Shown: positions 1 through 8,956 of the stretch, piece by piece | How positions within the stretch are numbered: the first letter of the stretch is position 1 | How the letters are laid out: every line of letters begins with the position of its first letter | Assembly (NCBI GenBank): GCA_002383165.1 | Contig: DFXK01000006.1 | Span: 54,028-118,027 of the forward strand | Reading direction: 5' to 3' | DNA: 64,000 nt | DNA from: Flavobacteriales bacterium UBA4110 | Lineage (GTDB): Bacteria > Bacteroidota > Bacteroidia > Flavobacteriales > Weeksellaceae | The notes under the pieces: model-generated | Told to the model about the DNA's origin: nothing | Database searches by the model: none | The model's input: only the letters and a program-made list of their open reading frames with translations | Position numbers and translations under genes: made by a program

Positions 1-2193
1 CTTTTCTATCTTTTTGGATACGATAAGAGGAAGTAATTTAGAAATCAAATCATCGGACGCACCATTCAGGTCAATATTTTCTATTGCTGTCACCGCTTTT
101 GATGGGTCTAATTCCGCAATACCTGATAACGAAGAACCTTTTACAGCATTAGAAAGAGCAGTCAGTCCTTTTTCATACACTGAGCTATATTTTGCATTCT
201 TAGTTTTTGTAAGAGCTGTAATTGCTGCTGCCTGAACCAAAGTCTTTGGATCATTAGAAGCTAATTTTTCAACTTCTGCCGTTAATGCTTTTGCTTGATC
301 AGCATTAGAAAGATCAATCTGTTCCAAAGCTTTCTCTCTGATTCTGAAGTAAGGATCTTTAATTGCAGCTGCTAATAATTTGATGACAGCAGGGCTTTTT
401 GCATCGGCTTTTTCAATGCCTTCCAAAGCAGCGTATTTACTTTTTAATTCTTTCGAACCTGTAAACTGTAATAAGTTTTGCTCAGGAGTTTTAGAATCAG
501 TAACATCTGCAACCAGTATTCCATCTGCGTTGATATTGATTAAATCTGGTGTTTTAGAAGAATCAAAAGTGAAACTGTTCTTAGCTTTTGCATCTACCCA
601 AACATTGAAACGCTTTGGTTTTCCATTATCATAAACATCGATTGCCAAAGGAAACTCGAAAGGCTGATCTTGAGATTGATTGATAACAACAGTTACTTGT
701 TTCTTTACAGGTTCATAAGTTGAAGTATAATTCAATTTTGGGTGTCCGCTTCCAAAATACCATTGATTAAAGAACCAGTTCAAATCTTTTCCAGAAACTT
801 TCTCGAAAGACAATCTTAATTGATGAGCTTCTGCATTTTGATATTCGTAAGTTTTTAGATAATCCGTAATTCCTGCAAAAAATGCATCGTCGCCAAGATA
901 ATTTCTTAACATATGAAGTATTCCTCCACCTTTCTGATAAGTCACAAGGTCAAAAACATCTTCGCGAGAAGCATAATCAAACCTTACCAAATCTTTTTTG
1001 AAATCTCCAGGATTGTGAATATAATGACCAACATCTTCCATTTGATGGTAATCAGCTTGGTCTTTTCCGTACTTATATTCGTTCCAAAGATATTCTGAAT
1101 AATTGGCAAAAGACTCGTTGACTGTCAAATTGCTCCAGCTTTCCGCCGTTACCAAATCTCCAAACCAATGATGGAACAATTCGTGCGCAATAGTGTCTTC
1201 CCATTTATTCTCATCGATTAATTGTCCCGGTTTTTGAAGAATATCACTTCCGTGAAGCGTTGCAGTGGTGTTTTCCATTGCTCCGGAAACATAATCTCTT
1301 CCCGAGATTTGAGCATATTTTGCCCAAGGATAATCGTAGCCTAACTTCTTAGAGAAAAACTCAATCATCTCTGGAGTATTGCCATAAATCTGTTTTGCGT
1401 ATGGCTCATATTCTTTCTCGATGTAATAATCAACAGGGATATTTCTCCATTTGTCTTTCACAACAGCGTATTCTCCAACGCCCATAAAGAAAAGATAAGT
1501 TGAATGTCTCTTATCCATTACCCAATGGTCGGTTCTCATATTTCCGGATTCTTTTTGAGAATCTTTCAGAATTCCGTTGGATAGTGTTACGTATTTATCA
1601 GGAACAGTCATATAGATTTCCTGAGTTGTTTTCTGGTTGGATTTATCAATTGTTGGGAACCAAGCAGATGAAGATTCTGTTTCTCCCTGAGTCCAGATTT
1701 GAGTCGGCTTATCTGGGTCTTTGCCTTGAGCATTGATGAAATAAAGACCTTTCGCATCGCTGATTGCTTTGCTTCCCTCTTGTTTTACTTCATTTGGGCG
1801 TGCTGTATATTTGATGTAAACTGTATAATCCTGATTCTTCTGATAAGTTTTATCTAGTGTGATTTTTAGCTCATCATTTTTATAATCGAATTTAAGAGGC
1901 GACTTGGAACCATTTTTATCCAAAGCCACTTCGTGAATCAACATTCCTTTTGCATCAAGAATCAATTCGTTAGTTGCATAGAAAAACGGACTAGCAGTCA
2001 GCCATTCTTCGCCGTTCATTTGTTCTTTCTGATAATCGAAATTGACTTTCAGTTTGGTATGTTTGAGTTCTGTCGTTTTGGTATGCGTCGCTCTATAAGG
2101 AACGTTTCTGCCAGAAGTTTCTGTTTGTGCAAAAGCAATATTTGAATTAAAAATTGCACCTAGAAAAAGTGCCGCAATGAATATTTTTTTCAT
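1..2193 (-). CDS. M1 family metallopeptidase (aminopeptidase N-like), 3' end cut by window edge
   Basis: Zinc aminopeptidase expected to be exported and to trim N-terminal residues from peptides. The start at 2193 gives a signal peptide (MKKIFIAALFLGAIF, probable cleavage after AFAQ near residue 22). Seen directly: GAMEN exopeptidase motif at residues 304-308 (bases 1270-1284), the zinc motif HELFHHW with H337, E338 and H341 (1165-1185), and the downstream NESFA that supplies the third zinc ligand. The C-terminal part is a helical, HEAT-like region. The reading frame is open to base 1, so the stop codon lies outside the window; about 730 residues are visible. No promoter motif was found upstream. 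Confidence 0.93.
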   Translation of the reverse strand, partial: MKKIFIAALFLGAIFNSNIAFAQTETSGRNVPYRATHTKTTELKHTKLKVNFDYQKEQMNGEEWLTASPFFYATNELILDAKGMLIHEVALDKNGSKSPLKFDYKNDELKITLDKTYQKNQDYTVYIKYTARPNEVKQEGSKAISDAKGLYFINAQGKDPDKPTQIWTQGETESSSAWFPTIDKSNQKTTQEIYMTVPDKYVTLSNGILKDSQKESGNMRTDHWVMDKRHSTYLFFMGVGEYAVVKDKWRNIPVDYYIEKEYEPYAKQIYGNTPEMIEFFSKKLGYDYPWAKYAQISGRDYVSGAMENTTATLHGSDILQKPGQLIDENKWEDTIAHELFHHWFGDLVTAESWSNLTVNESFANYSEYLWNEYKYGKDQADYHQMEDVGHYIHNPGDFKKDLVRFDYASREDVFDLVTYQKGGGILHMLRNYLGDDAFFAGITDYLKTYEYQNAEAHQLRLSFEKVSGKDLNWFFNQWYFGSGHPKLNYTSTYEPVKKQVTVVINQSQDQPFEFPLAIDVYDNGKPKRFNVWVDAKAKNSFTFDSSKTPDLININADGILVADVTDSKTPEQNLLQFTGSKELKSKYAALEGIEKADAKSPAVIKLLAAAIKDPYFRIREKALEQIDLSNADQAKALTAEVEKLASNDPKTLVQAAAITALTKTKNAKYSSVYEKGLTALSNAVKGSSLSGIAELDPSKAVTAIENIDLNGASDDLISKLLPLIVSKKIEK

Positions 2194-2290
2194 TCTTCCG
2201 AATTTATAATCGATGTTATTTTAAAGTTTTATAAGTATTTGATTTTAAATAATTGTTACAAAAAAAGTGAAGGTTGACTTCACTATATTT

Positions 2291-2596
2291 TTATTTCCCT
2301 AAAAGTTTTATTACGTTTTCAGGATTACCTTTTGAAGGTAAAAATAATAAGATTTCAACAGAATCAGCCTGAATGTCAAAATATACTTTCACTTGTTTCT
2401 TTCCTAATAAAGCAAATCTTAATTTATTGTCTGAATCTACTATAGGATAAGAAATTATTTTATCATTCAATGATTGTTTAAATTTCTTCAAATCAGTTTT
2501 GAATAGTTTTAATTCTTTCTGAGTCCAGCGATAATTCAAAAAATTAGTTATTTCTTGAAGACTTGTAATAGCATCTTTTGAAAAAACTATTTTCAT
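2291..2596 (-). CDS. RelE/ParE-type toxin
   Basis: Predicted toxin of a type II toxin-antitoxin pair, 101 residues, a normal length for the RelE/ParE fold. The N-terminal strand and helix pattern (MKIVFSKDAITSLQEITNFL) and the C-terminal KQVKVYFDI...VEILLFLPSKGNPENV segment match the family. Its ATG overlaps the antitoxin stop in an ATGA junction, which indicates translational coupling. The target is not clear from sequence: RelE members cleave ribosome-bound mRNA and ParE members poison gyrase. The assignment rests on fold-level similarity and gene order. Confidence 0.72.
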   Translation of the reverse strand: MKIVFSKDAITSLQEITNFLNYRWTQKELKLFKTDLKKFKQSLNDKIISYPIVDSDNKLRFALLGKKQVKVYFDIQADSVEILLFLPSKGNPENVIKLLGK

Positions 2597-2835
2597 TTTT
2601 TATTAAAGATAGAATCAATTAATTCATCTGAGAACTCCTCATATTCTCCGTGTTTTATTTGATTTCTGCTCTGTTCAATTAATTGTTTAAACTCATCAGA
2701 ATTCTCAATCTCTTCCCAAGAATAAGTCTTATCATCCTCACTAATCTCAACATTCTTCACCCCTTTTATCTGAGACAAAAGTTTTTTAATGAAAGGAACA
2801 TCTGCATATTCGTCTAAACTGATTCTAATTTCCAT
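2593..2835 (-). CDS. antitoxin partner of the RelE/ParE-type toxin
   Basis: An acidic 80-residue protein, first gene of a two-gene unit with the toxin. It has an N-terminal strand-like segment (MEIRISLDEYADVPFIKKLL) and an acidic C-terminal tail (HGEYEEFSDELIDSIF), the usual arrangement of a DNA-binding or dimerisation head and a toxin-wrapping tail. I recognise no named antitoxin family; the role is inferred from size, charge, order and the 4-base overlap. A TAACTTTG promoter element lies just upstream. Confidence 0.62.
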   Translation of the reverse strand: MEIRISLDEYADVPFIKKLLSQIKGVKNVEISEDDKTYSWEEIENSDEFKQLIEQSRNQIKHGEYEEFSDELIDSIFNKK

Positions 2836-2852
2836 AATTTCAGGATTTTAAT

Positions 2853-2860
2853 CAAAGTTA
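2853..2860 (-). promoter_or_regulatory. -7 element (TAACTTTG) for the toxin-antitoxin unit
   Basis: Matches the flavobacterial TANNTTTG consensus 18 bases before the antitoxin ATG on the minus strand. No TTG is present at the usual 17-23 base spacing, so it is a half-promoter call. Confidence 0.4.
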
Positions 2861-2879
2861 ATGAAATTTCCACTTAATT

Positions 2880-3674
2880 TTATATCGCCACCGGCGCTTT
2901 AATTCCCGGATGCGGGTCATAATTTTCTAAAGTAAAATCTTCAAAAGCAAAATCAAAAATATCTTTGATTTCAGGATTTAGTTTCATTGTAGGTAAAGGT
3001 CTTGTTTCTCTCGAAAGCTGTTTCTGAACCTGCTCAAAATGATTATTGTAAATATGAACATCACCGAAAGTATGAACATAATCTCCAACTTCAAGCCCCG
3101 TAACCTGTGCAACCATCATCAATAAAAGCGCATAACTTGCGATGTTGAAAGGAACACCCAAGAAAACATCCGCACTTCTTTGGTACAACTGAAGCGACAA
3201 TTTTCCATCTGCAACATAAAACTGAAACAAAGCGTGACAAGGAGCCAAAGCCATATTCGGGATTTCGGCAGCGTTCCAAGCGGAAACAATTAATCTTCGG
3301 GAATCCGGATTTTTCTTGATTTGTTCAATTACTTCAGAAAATTGGTCAACCACTTTTCCATCGGCTCCGCTCCAGCTTCTCCATTGTGCGCCGTAAACTG
3401 GACCCAAATCTCCGTTTTCATCTGCCCATTCGTTCCAGATTGAAACACCATTGTCAGTCAAGTATTTGATATTCGTGTCGCCTTTAATGAACCAAAGCAA
3501 TTCATATATGATAGATTTCAAATGAACTTTTTTTGTAGTTACCAAAGGAAACCCTTTCGACAAATCATAACGCAACTGGTAACCAAAAACGCTACGTGTT
3601 CCAGTTCCTGTTCTGTCGGTTTTATCGGTTCCATTGTCTAAAATATGTTGAAGTAAATCCAGGTAGTTTTGCAT
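2880..3674 (-). CDS. thyA: thymidylate synthase
   Basis: Makes dTMP from dUMP with methylenetetrahydrofolate as methyl donor and reductant; cytosolic. The length of 264 residues equals the common bacterial ThyA length. Seen: N-terminal RTGTGTRSVFG, the active-site APCHALFQFYV with the nucleophilic Cys near residue 146, the dUMP-binding QLYQRSADVFLGVPFNIASYALL, and the C-terminal HPGIKAPVAI. It stands alone, 44 bases downstream of the toxin-antitoxin unit in transcription-opposed context, with the efflux operon diverging upstream. Confidence 0.98.
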   Translation of the reverse strand: MQNYLDLLQHILDNGTDKTDRTGTGTRSVFGYQLRYDLSKGFPLVTTKKVHLKSIIYELLWFIKGDTNIKYLTDNGVSIWNEWADENGDLGPVYGAQWRSWSGADGKVVDQFSEVIEQIKKNPDSRRLIVSAWNAAEIPNMALAPCHALFQFYVADGKLSLQLYQRSADVFLGVPFNIASYALLLMMVAQVTGLEVGDYVHTFGDVHIYNNHFEQVQKQLSRETRPLPTMKLNPEIKDIFDFAFEDFTLENYDPHPGIKAPVAI

Positions 3675-3851
3675 TATGAAAGCTAAAAATTATAAATACA
3701 AAATAAAGAAATTTTAGTTGAAAACGAGCAAGAACAACAAATAATTAACGATAGAGAAAAGCTATTCTTCCATAAAATCTTGCCGTTCGTCGAAAAGATT
3801 TGATATTATTTTCTATATGCAACAACTTTGTTCCCGTAAAACAGACGAACA

Positions 3852-5156
3852 ATGCAAAAATACATCATCATAGCGCTTTTCATCGGAATCCTTGCTCCGG
3901 CTCAAAAAGTATGGACGCTTGAGGATTGTCTAGATTACGCTGTAAAAAACAACATTACCGTGAAGAAAACGGTTTTGGACAAAACGACTGCTTCGTTGAA
4001 TTATCAACAGCAGAAGAATAATAAACTTCCGACGATTTACGGTTCAGCTTCTCTTGGCGTGACAAATGGTTCAAGTATCGACCCGATCACGAGTTCATTT
4101 GTGAATCAAAATATCTTGTCAAATAGTTTTGGGTTGAGTGGAAATATGACGATTTATCAGGGTAATAAACTGAATCTTCAAATCGAACAAAACAAAATGA
4201 TTCTCGACCAATCTTCATTATACCAAAAACAGGCTGAAAACAGTATTGTTTTGAATGTTCTGAATGCGTATTTGCAGTCTTTATATTATTATGAAGGAAT
4301 CGAAAGTGCAAAATACACAGCGAATTCATCGGCTCAGGAATTGAAATTAACTCAGACCAAATATAAAAATGGAGCGATTTCAAAATTGGATTTGGCTGAT
4401 GTTGAAACTCAGGATGCGCAAAATCAATACACCGTTGTGAACAGCGAAAATCTTTACAATCAACAGGTTTTAAAACTAAAACAATTATTGGAACTCGACC
4501 CAAGTGTTGATTTTCAAATTGAAAAAATAAAACTGACTGATTTAATGGAATCAATTCCAGATAAGCAACAAGTTTTTGCTCAAGCCATAGAAAATCTTCC
4601 TGATTTGAAAATTTATGATTCTCAAAACGAGATTCTTGCAAAAGCACTTGAAATCACAAAAGCAGGTTACAAGCCGACACTTTCCGCAACTGCAGGATTG
4701 AATACAGGTTACACAAGCACACAGGATTACAGTTATTTTAATCAGTTTAAAAACAATTTCAATAAGTCCGTTGGTTTATCATTGAATGTTCCAATTTTCT
4801 CGAAAAAGCAAAATGATACGAATGTCAAATTAGCTCAAATCGATATCGAACAGAATAAATTAGACAAAATCAGTGCAAGCAAAACCTTGTATTCTTCGAT
4901 AGAAACGGCTTGGCAAAATGCGATTGCGAATCAGTCTCAGCAAAAATCATCGAAAGTAGCGAGAGACAACGCAAAACTGGCTTATGATTTAGCCAGTAAA
5001 AAATATGAATTCGGAGGCTTGACGACAACAGAATTGGCAGTAAGCCGAAACACTTATCTGACCAACGAGCAAACCTATCTGCAATCAAAATATATGTCAG
5101 TTTTATACACGCAGTTATTGAATTTCTATCAAGGGAAAACATTATCGGCCAATTAA
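3852..5156 (+). CDS. TolC family outer membrane efflux protein
   Basis: Outer-membrane channel of a tripartite efflux system. The 434 residues begin with a signal peptide (MQKYIIIALFIGILAPAQ), then KVWTLEDCLDYAVKNN, the standard start of the mature TolC-like OEP domain in Bacteroidota. Two internally similar OEP halves follow, rich in Gln, Asn and long helices (for example YKNGAISKLDLADVETQ and YEFGGLTTTELAVSRNTYL). First gene of the run adaptor, ATPase, permease; 28 bases separate it from the adaptor. The substrate cannot be read from sequence. Confidence 0.92.
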   Translation: MQKYIIIALFIGILAPAQKVWTLEDCLDYAVKNNITVKKTVLDKTTASLNYQQQKNNKLPTIYGSASLGVTNGSSIDPITSSFVNQNILSNSFGLSGNMTIYQGNKLNLQIEQNKMILDQSSLYQKQAENSIVLNVLNAYLQSLYYYEGIESAKYTANSSAQELKLTQTKYKNGAISKLDLADVETQDAQNQYTVVNSENLYNQQVLKLKQLLELDPSVDFQIEKIKLTDLMESIPDKQQVFAQAIENLPDLKIYDSQNEILAKALEITKAGYKPTLSATAGLNTGYTSTQDYSYFNQFKNNFNKSVGLSLNVPIFSKKQNDTNVKLAQIDIEQNKLDKISASKTLYSSIETAWQNAIANQSQQKSSKVARDNAKLAYDLASKKYEFGGLTTTELAVSRNTYLTNEQTYLQSKYMSVLYTQLLNFYQGKTLSAN

Positions 5157-5184
5157 TAAAGTAACAGAATCAAATATCAAGGCT

Positions 5185-6438
5185 ATGAATTCAAAATATA
5201 AAAAATACTTCAAAAACTCCATTATTGTTCTTGTTGCAGCGATTGTCGTATTCTTCGGATACAAATATTTTACGACAGAGAAAAAAGCGAATATTGCCGT
5301 TCAAACTGTGAAATTGTCCAAACAAAATGTCACAACTTCTGTTACCGCAACTGGAACAGTAGAACCAGTGGATCAAGTGGAGGTCGGAACGCAAGTTTCG
5401 GGGATTATCAATCACATTTATGCGGATTATAATTCTCCTGTGAAAAAAGGTCAGCTTTTGGCGGAATTGGATAAAACCAATCTTCAGGAATCTGTGAACA
5501 ATGCTTTGGCACAATACAACGCATCACTCAACGAACTGAATTATTACCAGCAAAATTATAATCGTCAAAACAATATGTACAAATCTGGTGTCATCAGTAA
5601 AGCAGATTATGAACAGGCGGCTTATCAGGTGAAAAATTCTCAGCAAACAGTAAGTCAGAGAAAAACAGCTTTGGCGCAGGCGAGAACCAATTTGAGTTAT
5701 GCTAATATTTATGCACCGATTGACGGAATTATCCTAAGCCGAGAAGTGGAAGAAGGACAAACTGTTGCAGCTAGTATGACAACTCCGACATTATTCACCA
5801 TTGCAAAAGACATCACAAAAATGCAGGTGGAAGCGAATGTAGATGAAGCCGATATAGGCGGTGTTGAAGTTGGTCAGCGAGTGAGTTTCACAGTTGATGC
5901 TTATCCACAGGAAGAATTCAGCGGTCGTGTTCGTCAGGTTCGTTTGTCGGCAACTACAGAATCGAATGTTGTGACTTACACGGTAATCATCGATGCAGAC
6001 AATCCCGAACAAAAATTGAAACCAGGATTAACAGCAACTATTACGATTTTCACTCAGGAATTAAAAGATATCGATACAGTTCCGGCTTCGGCAATCGCTT
6101 TCAGTCCAGATACGGAAACTTTGCAGAAATATTATCAACAAAACCAAATCACGGTCAAAATTCCTGAAATCAAAACCGGAAAAAACAAAGAAAAATACAT
6201 TTGGATTAAAAATAACGACGGCAGTCTTTCCCAGAAATTAATCACAATCGGAATCAATGACGGAATCAACATCCAAGTAAAAAGTGGATTAACCGGAAGC
6301 GAACAAATCGTAACCTCACTGGATGAACAAACGGAAGCGGTTGCAAAATCAGAATCAGACGGAAGTAGTCCGTTTATGCCAAAAAGACCAAGCAATATCA
6401 ACAAAAAGTCAAGTTCAAACCAAGGTCCACCAAACTAA
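5185..6438 (+). CDS. HlyD/MacA-like periplasmic adaptor subunit
   Basis: Membrane-fusion protein linking the MacB-like transporter to the TolC-like channel. 417 residues: short cytosolic start, one membrane anchor (residues about 12-27, IIVLVAAIVVFFGYKYF), lipoyl half-motif VEPVDQVEVGTQVSGIINHIYADYNSPVKKGQLLAELD, a coiled-coil hairpin, the second lipoyl half YANIYAPIDGIILSREVEEGQTV, beta-barrel domain (MQVEANVDEADIGGVEVGQRVSFTVDAYP) and a membrane-proximal domain. The tail is low-complexity Ser/Pro/Lys. The domain order matches MacA; specificity is unknown. Confidence 0.92.
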   Translation: MNSKYKKYFKNSIIVLVAAIVVFFGYKYFTTEKKANIAVQTVKLSKQNVTTSVTATGTVEPVDQVEVGTQVSGIINHIYADYNSPVKKGQLLAELDKTNLQESVNNALAQYNASLNELNYYQQNYNRQNNMYKSGVISKADYEQAAYQVKNSQQTVSQRKTALAQARTNLSYANIYAPIDGIILSREVEEGQTVAASMTTPTLFTIAKDITKMQVEANVDEADIGGVEVGQRVSFTVDAYPQEEFSGRVRQVRLSATTESNVVTYTVIIDADNPEQKLKPGLTATITIFTQELKDIDTVPASAIAFSPDTETLQKYYQQNQITVKIPEIKTGKNKEKYIWIKNNDGSLSQKLITIGINDGINIQVKSGLTGSEQIVTSLDEQTEAVAKSESDGSSPFMPKRPSNINKKSSSNQGPPN

Positions 6439-6502
6439 AATTGGAGCGTTGAAACGTGAGAGTGTTTGAGAATCAATTATCATTTATCATCAATCATTTA
6501 TT

Positions 6503-7240
6503 ATGAAACCCATCATCAAAATAGAAAACATGAAACGCGAATTCAAAATGGGCGACGAAATCGTTCACGCTTTGAAAGGCATCGATTTGACCATCAACGA
6601 AGGCGAGTTTGTGACGATTATGGGAACCAGTGGTTCGGGAAAATCAACTTTCCTTAATGTTTTGGGATGCCTCGACCAGCCATCTTCCGGAACTTATGAG
6701 CTGGACGGCATTTTGGTAAAAGATTTAAACAAAAATCAATTGGCTGAAATCAGGAATACAAAAATCGGATTCATATTTCAGTCCTACAATTTATTGGCAA
6801 GAACCAGCGCGCTGGAAAACGTAGAGTTACCTTTGCTTTACAATTCCAAAGTGTCGGCGGAAGAGAGAAGGGAGCGCGCTGTGAAAGCCTTAAAACAAGT
6901 TGGTCTGGAGAGCAGAATGGGACACGTTCCAAGCCAGCTTTCCGGTGGACAACAGCAGAGAGTTGCTATTGCCAGAGCTTTGGTCAATCATCCAATCATC
7001 CTTTTGGCAGACGAGGCGACTGGAAATCTCGATACCAGAACTTCCTACCAAGTGATGAATCTTTTTCAGGAACTCAACGACCAAGGAATCACGATTGGAT
7101 TTGTAACCCACGAAGACGACATTGCGAGATTCAGCAAGCGAACCGTGATTTTACGGGACGGATTAATCAAGGAAGACAAAACCGTAGAAAACCGACTGAT
7201 TGCCAAAGAAGAATTATTAAAACTTCCAAAAGCAGAATAA
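6503..7240 (+). CDS. MacB-like ABC transporter ATP-binding protein
   Basis: Nucleotide-binding subunit of a mechanotransmission ABC transporter, 245 residues. Walker A GTSGSGKST (41-49), Q-loop FIFQSYNLL, signature LSGGQQQR, Walker B IILLADEATGNLD and the switch His in FVTHEDD are intact. The domain is a separate protein, unlike E. coli MacB where it is fused to the permease. The start at 6503 follows an AT-rich TTATCATTTATCATCAATC tract; an earlier out-of-frame ATG is ignored. An unusual 343-base gap separates it from its permease gene. Confidence 0.95.
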   Translation: MKPIIKIENMKREFKMGDEIVHALKGIDLTINEGEFVTIMGTSGSGKSTFLNVLGCLDQPSSGTYELDGILVKDLNKNQLAEIRNTKIGFIFQSYNLLARTSALENVELPLLYNSKVSAEERRERAVKALKQVGLESRMGHVPSQLSGGQQQRVAIARALVNHPIILLADEATGNLDTRTSYQVMNLFQELNDQGITIGFVTHEDDIARFSKRTVILRDGLIKEDKTVENRLIAKEELLKLPKAE

Positions 7241-7268
7241 ACACTTGTTCAGATATATTTAGAAATCA

Positions 7269-7570
7269 ATGAAGATGGATTAATGAAGTAAACTTTTTGC
7301 AAACCTACAATGCCGATGAAAATGCCGAAGCAATGTAGCAGGAAAATGAACCAGATAATGAAATGATTATGAAGAAGTCAGGTTTGCAAAGAGTTTTAAA
7401 AATGAAAATAATAGTTCAATCATAATTTAAAAATGAAGAGGAATTAATGTTGTGAACTTTTTGCAAACCTACAATGCAGACGAAAATGTTGATGAATTGA
7501 AGCTGAAAAAATGAACCAGACAATGAAAAGAAAATGAAGAAGTCAGGTTTGCAAAAAGTTTTATTAAACC
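7269..7570. repeat. tandem ~163-bp duplication with long inverted repeats between ATPase and permease genes
   Basis: Fills the 343-base gap 7241-7583. Unit 1 starts at 7269 and unit 2 at 7432 (both AATGAAGA...GGATTAATG-like). Each unit has arms AACTTTTTGCAAACCT and AGGTTTGCAAAAAGTT about 73 bases apart: 7291-7306 with 7380-7395 (one mismatch), and 7455-7470 with 7545-7560 (perfect). Read in one frame both units give VNFLQTYNADEN and later ENEPDNE and KKSGLQ(R/K)VL, with third-position differences, but stops or a one-base shift interrupt them. Either a structured intercistronic RNA or two decayed copies of a small coding sequence. Confidence 0.8.
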
Positions 7571-7583
7571 AAAAATCAAGAAA

Positions 7584-8801
7584 ATGCATTTCACCAATTT
7601 ATTAAAAATAGCCTGGAAAGCCATTCTCCTCAACAAAACCAGAGCAATGCTGACAATGCTCGGAATCATCATTGGTGTAGCTTCCGTGATTGCAATGTTG
7701 GCGATTGGAGAAGGTTCCAAAGAAAGCATCAAGAAAAATATTTCCAGTATGGGTGCGAATCTTATCACGATTCGTCCAGGAGCAGGAATGATGGGCGGCG
7801 TTCGTTCCGACCCTTCTGCGATGCAGACTTTGACTTTGGCAGATTACAACGCTTTGAAAGCTCAGGCAAAATTGATTAAAGATATTTCGCCTTTGGTCAA
7901 CGGAAGCGGACAAAGTATCGCAGGTTCCAACAACTGGCCAACTTCTATCTATGGCGCTTCTCCGGAATATCTGAAAATCCGAGATTGGGGCGTAGATGAA
8001 GGTTCAATGTTCACAGAAGATGACATCGAATCGTATGTGAAAGTTGCCGTTATCGGAAAAACCGTTCAGGAAAATCTCTTTCCGAATGAAAATCCGATTG
8101 GGAAAATGATTCGTTTCAAAAATATTCCTTTCAAAGTGATTGGTGTTTTGAAAGAAAAGGGCGAAAACACATTTGGGCAAGACCAGGATGACATTATCAT
8201 TGCGCCTTATACAGCGGTTCAGAAAAGGATTTTGGCGCAGACTTATCTTCAGTCTATCGTCGCTTCATCTTTGAGCGAAGAAGATTCTGAAGCTGCTGTT
8301 AACGAAGTGAAATCCATAATGGAAAATCAGCACAAGATAAAACCTGATGAAGACAACGATTTCAATGTTTCTTCACAACAGGAAATTATCTCGATGTTCA
8401 GTTCAACCAGCGAAATGTTGACGATTCTTCTGGTTGCGATCGCAAGTATTTCCTTACTCGTCGGTGGAATCGGAATTATGAATATTATGTACGTTTCCGT
8501 AAAAGAAAGAACCAAAGAAATTGGTTTGAGAATGGCAATCGGTGCCAAAGGAAACGATATTCTGATGCAATTTTTGATAGAATCAGTTTTGATTTCTATT
8601 ACAGGCGGAGTTTTAGGCGTTTTAATCGGACTGATTGCCACTTTTTGTATCCAACAATTTGCAGGTTGGCCGGTAAGTGTGACGATGATTTCTATTGTGA
8701 TTTCCTTCGTGGTCTGTACGATTACAGGTGTTTTCTTCGGTTGGTATCCTGCGAGAAAAGCTGCCCAGAGCGACCCAATCAATGCGTTGAGATACGAGTA
8801 A
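7584..8801 (+). CDS. MacB-like ABC transporter permease (FtsX domain)
   Basis: Inner-membrane subunit partnering the ATPase at 6503. 405 residues in MacB order: TM1 near residues 14-40 (ILLNKTRAMLTMLGIIIGVASVIAMLAIGEG), a long periplasmic MacB_PCD domain (about 45-280), then three TMs (TILLVAIASISLLVGGIGIMNIM; IESVLISITGGVLGVLIGL; VSVTMISIVISFVVCTITGVFFGWYPARKAA). The C-terminal YPARKAAQSDPINALRYE is diagnostic for MacB-type permeases. Fourth gene of the efflux operon, followed by the two-component pair on the same strand. Confidence 0.95.
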   Translation: MHFTNLLKIAWKAILLNKTRAMLTMLGIIIGVASVIAMLAIGEGSKESIKKNISSMGANLITIRPGAGMMGGVRSDPSAMQTLTLADYNALKAQAKLIKDISPLVNGSGQSIAGSNNWPTSIYGASPEYLKIRDWGVDEGSMFTEDDIESYVKVAVIGKTVQENLFPNENPIGKMIRFKNIPFKVIGVLKEKGENTFGQDQDDIIIAPYTAVQKRILAQTYLQSIVASSLSEEDSEAAVNEVKSIMENQHKIKPDEDNDFNVSSQQEIISMFSSTSEMLTILLVAIASISLLVGGIGIMNIMYVSVKERTKEIGLRMAIGAKGNDILMQFLIESVLISITGGVLGVLIGLIATFCIQQFAGWPVSVTMISIVISFVVCTITGVFFGWYPARKAAQSDPINALRYE

Positions 8802-8956
8802 TTGTTGATAGTTGCTGGTTTATAGTTGTTAGTAATTTTAAAAATGAAAAAGAATTATGCTGGAAAAAATCTTAAATTAACTACTTCAAAACTTTCACAA
8901 GTCCTCAATTTTTAAAGGATTGAATAAGTTTAAATTTTGAAAATCAATAATTTACA

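Noticed and set aside
4087..4647. 186-codon minus-strand ORF inside the TolC-like gene
   Set aside because: Shadow of the efflux gene with no promoter, start context or recognisable domain.
6466..6657. 63-codon ORF overlapping the start of the MacB-like ATPase
   Set aside because: Different frame from a gene with intact Walker motifs; basic, low-complexity product.
7291..7560. Repeated arms considered as a CRISPR array
   Set aside because: Only two units, inverted arms within each unit, similar spacers and no cas genes.
8327..8782. 151-codon minus-strand ORF inside the efflux permease
   Set aside because: Ile/Pro-rich reverse-frame shadow of membrane helices.
8844..8915. 23-codon ORF MKKNYAGKNLKLTTSKLSQ... 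before the LytS kinase, resembling a RiPP leader
   Set aside because: No core peptide, modification enzyme, promoter or terminator; the start text TTTTAAAAATGAAA recurs in nearby non-coding sequence, so it is probably chance.
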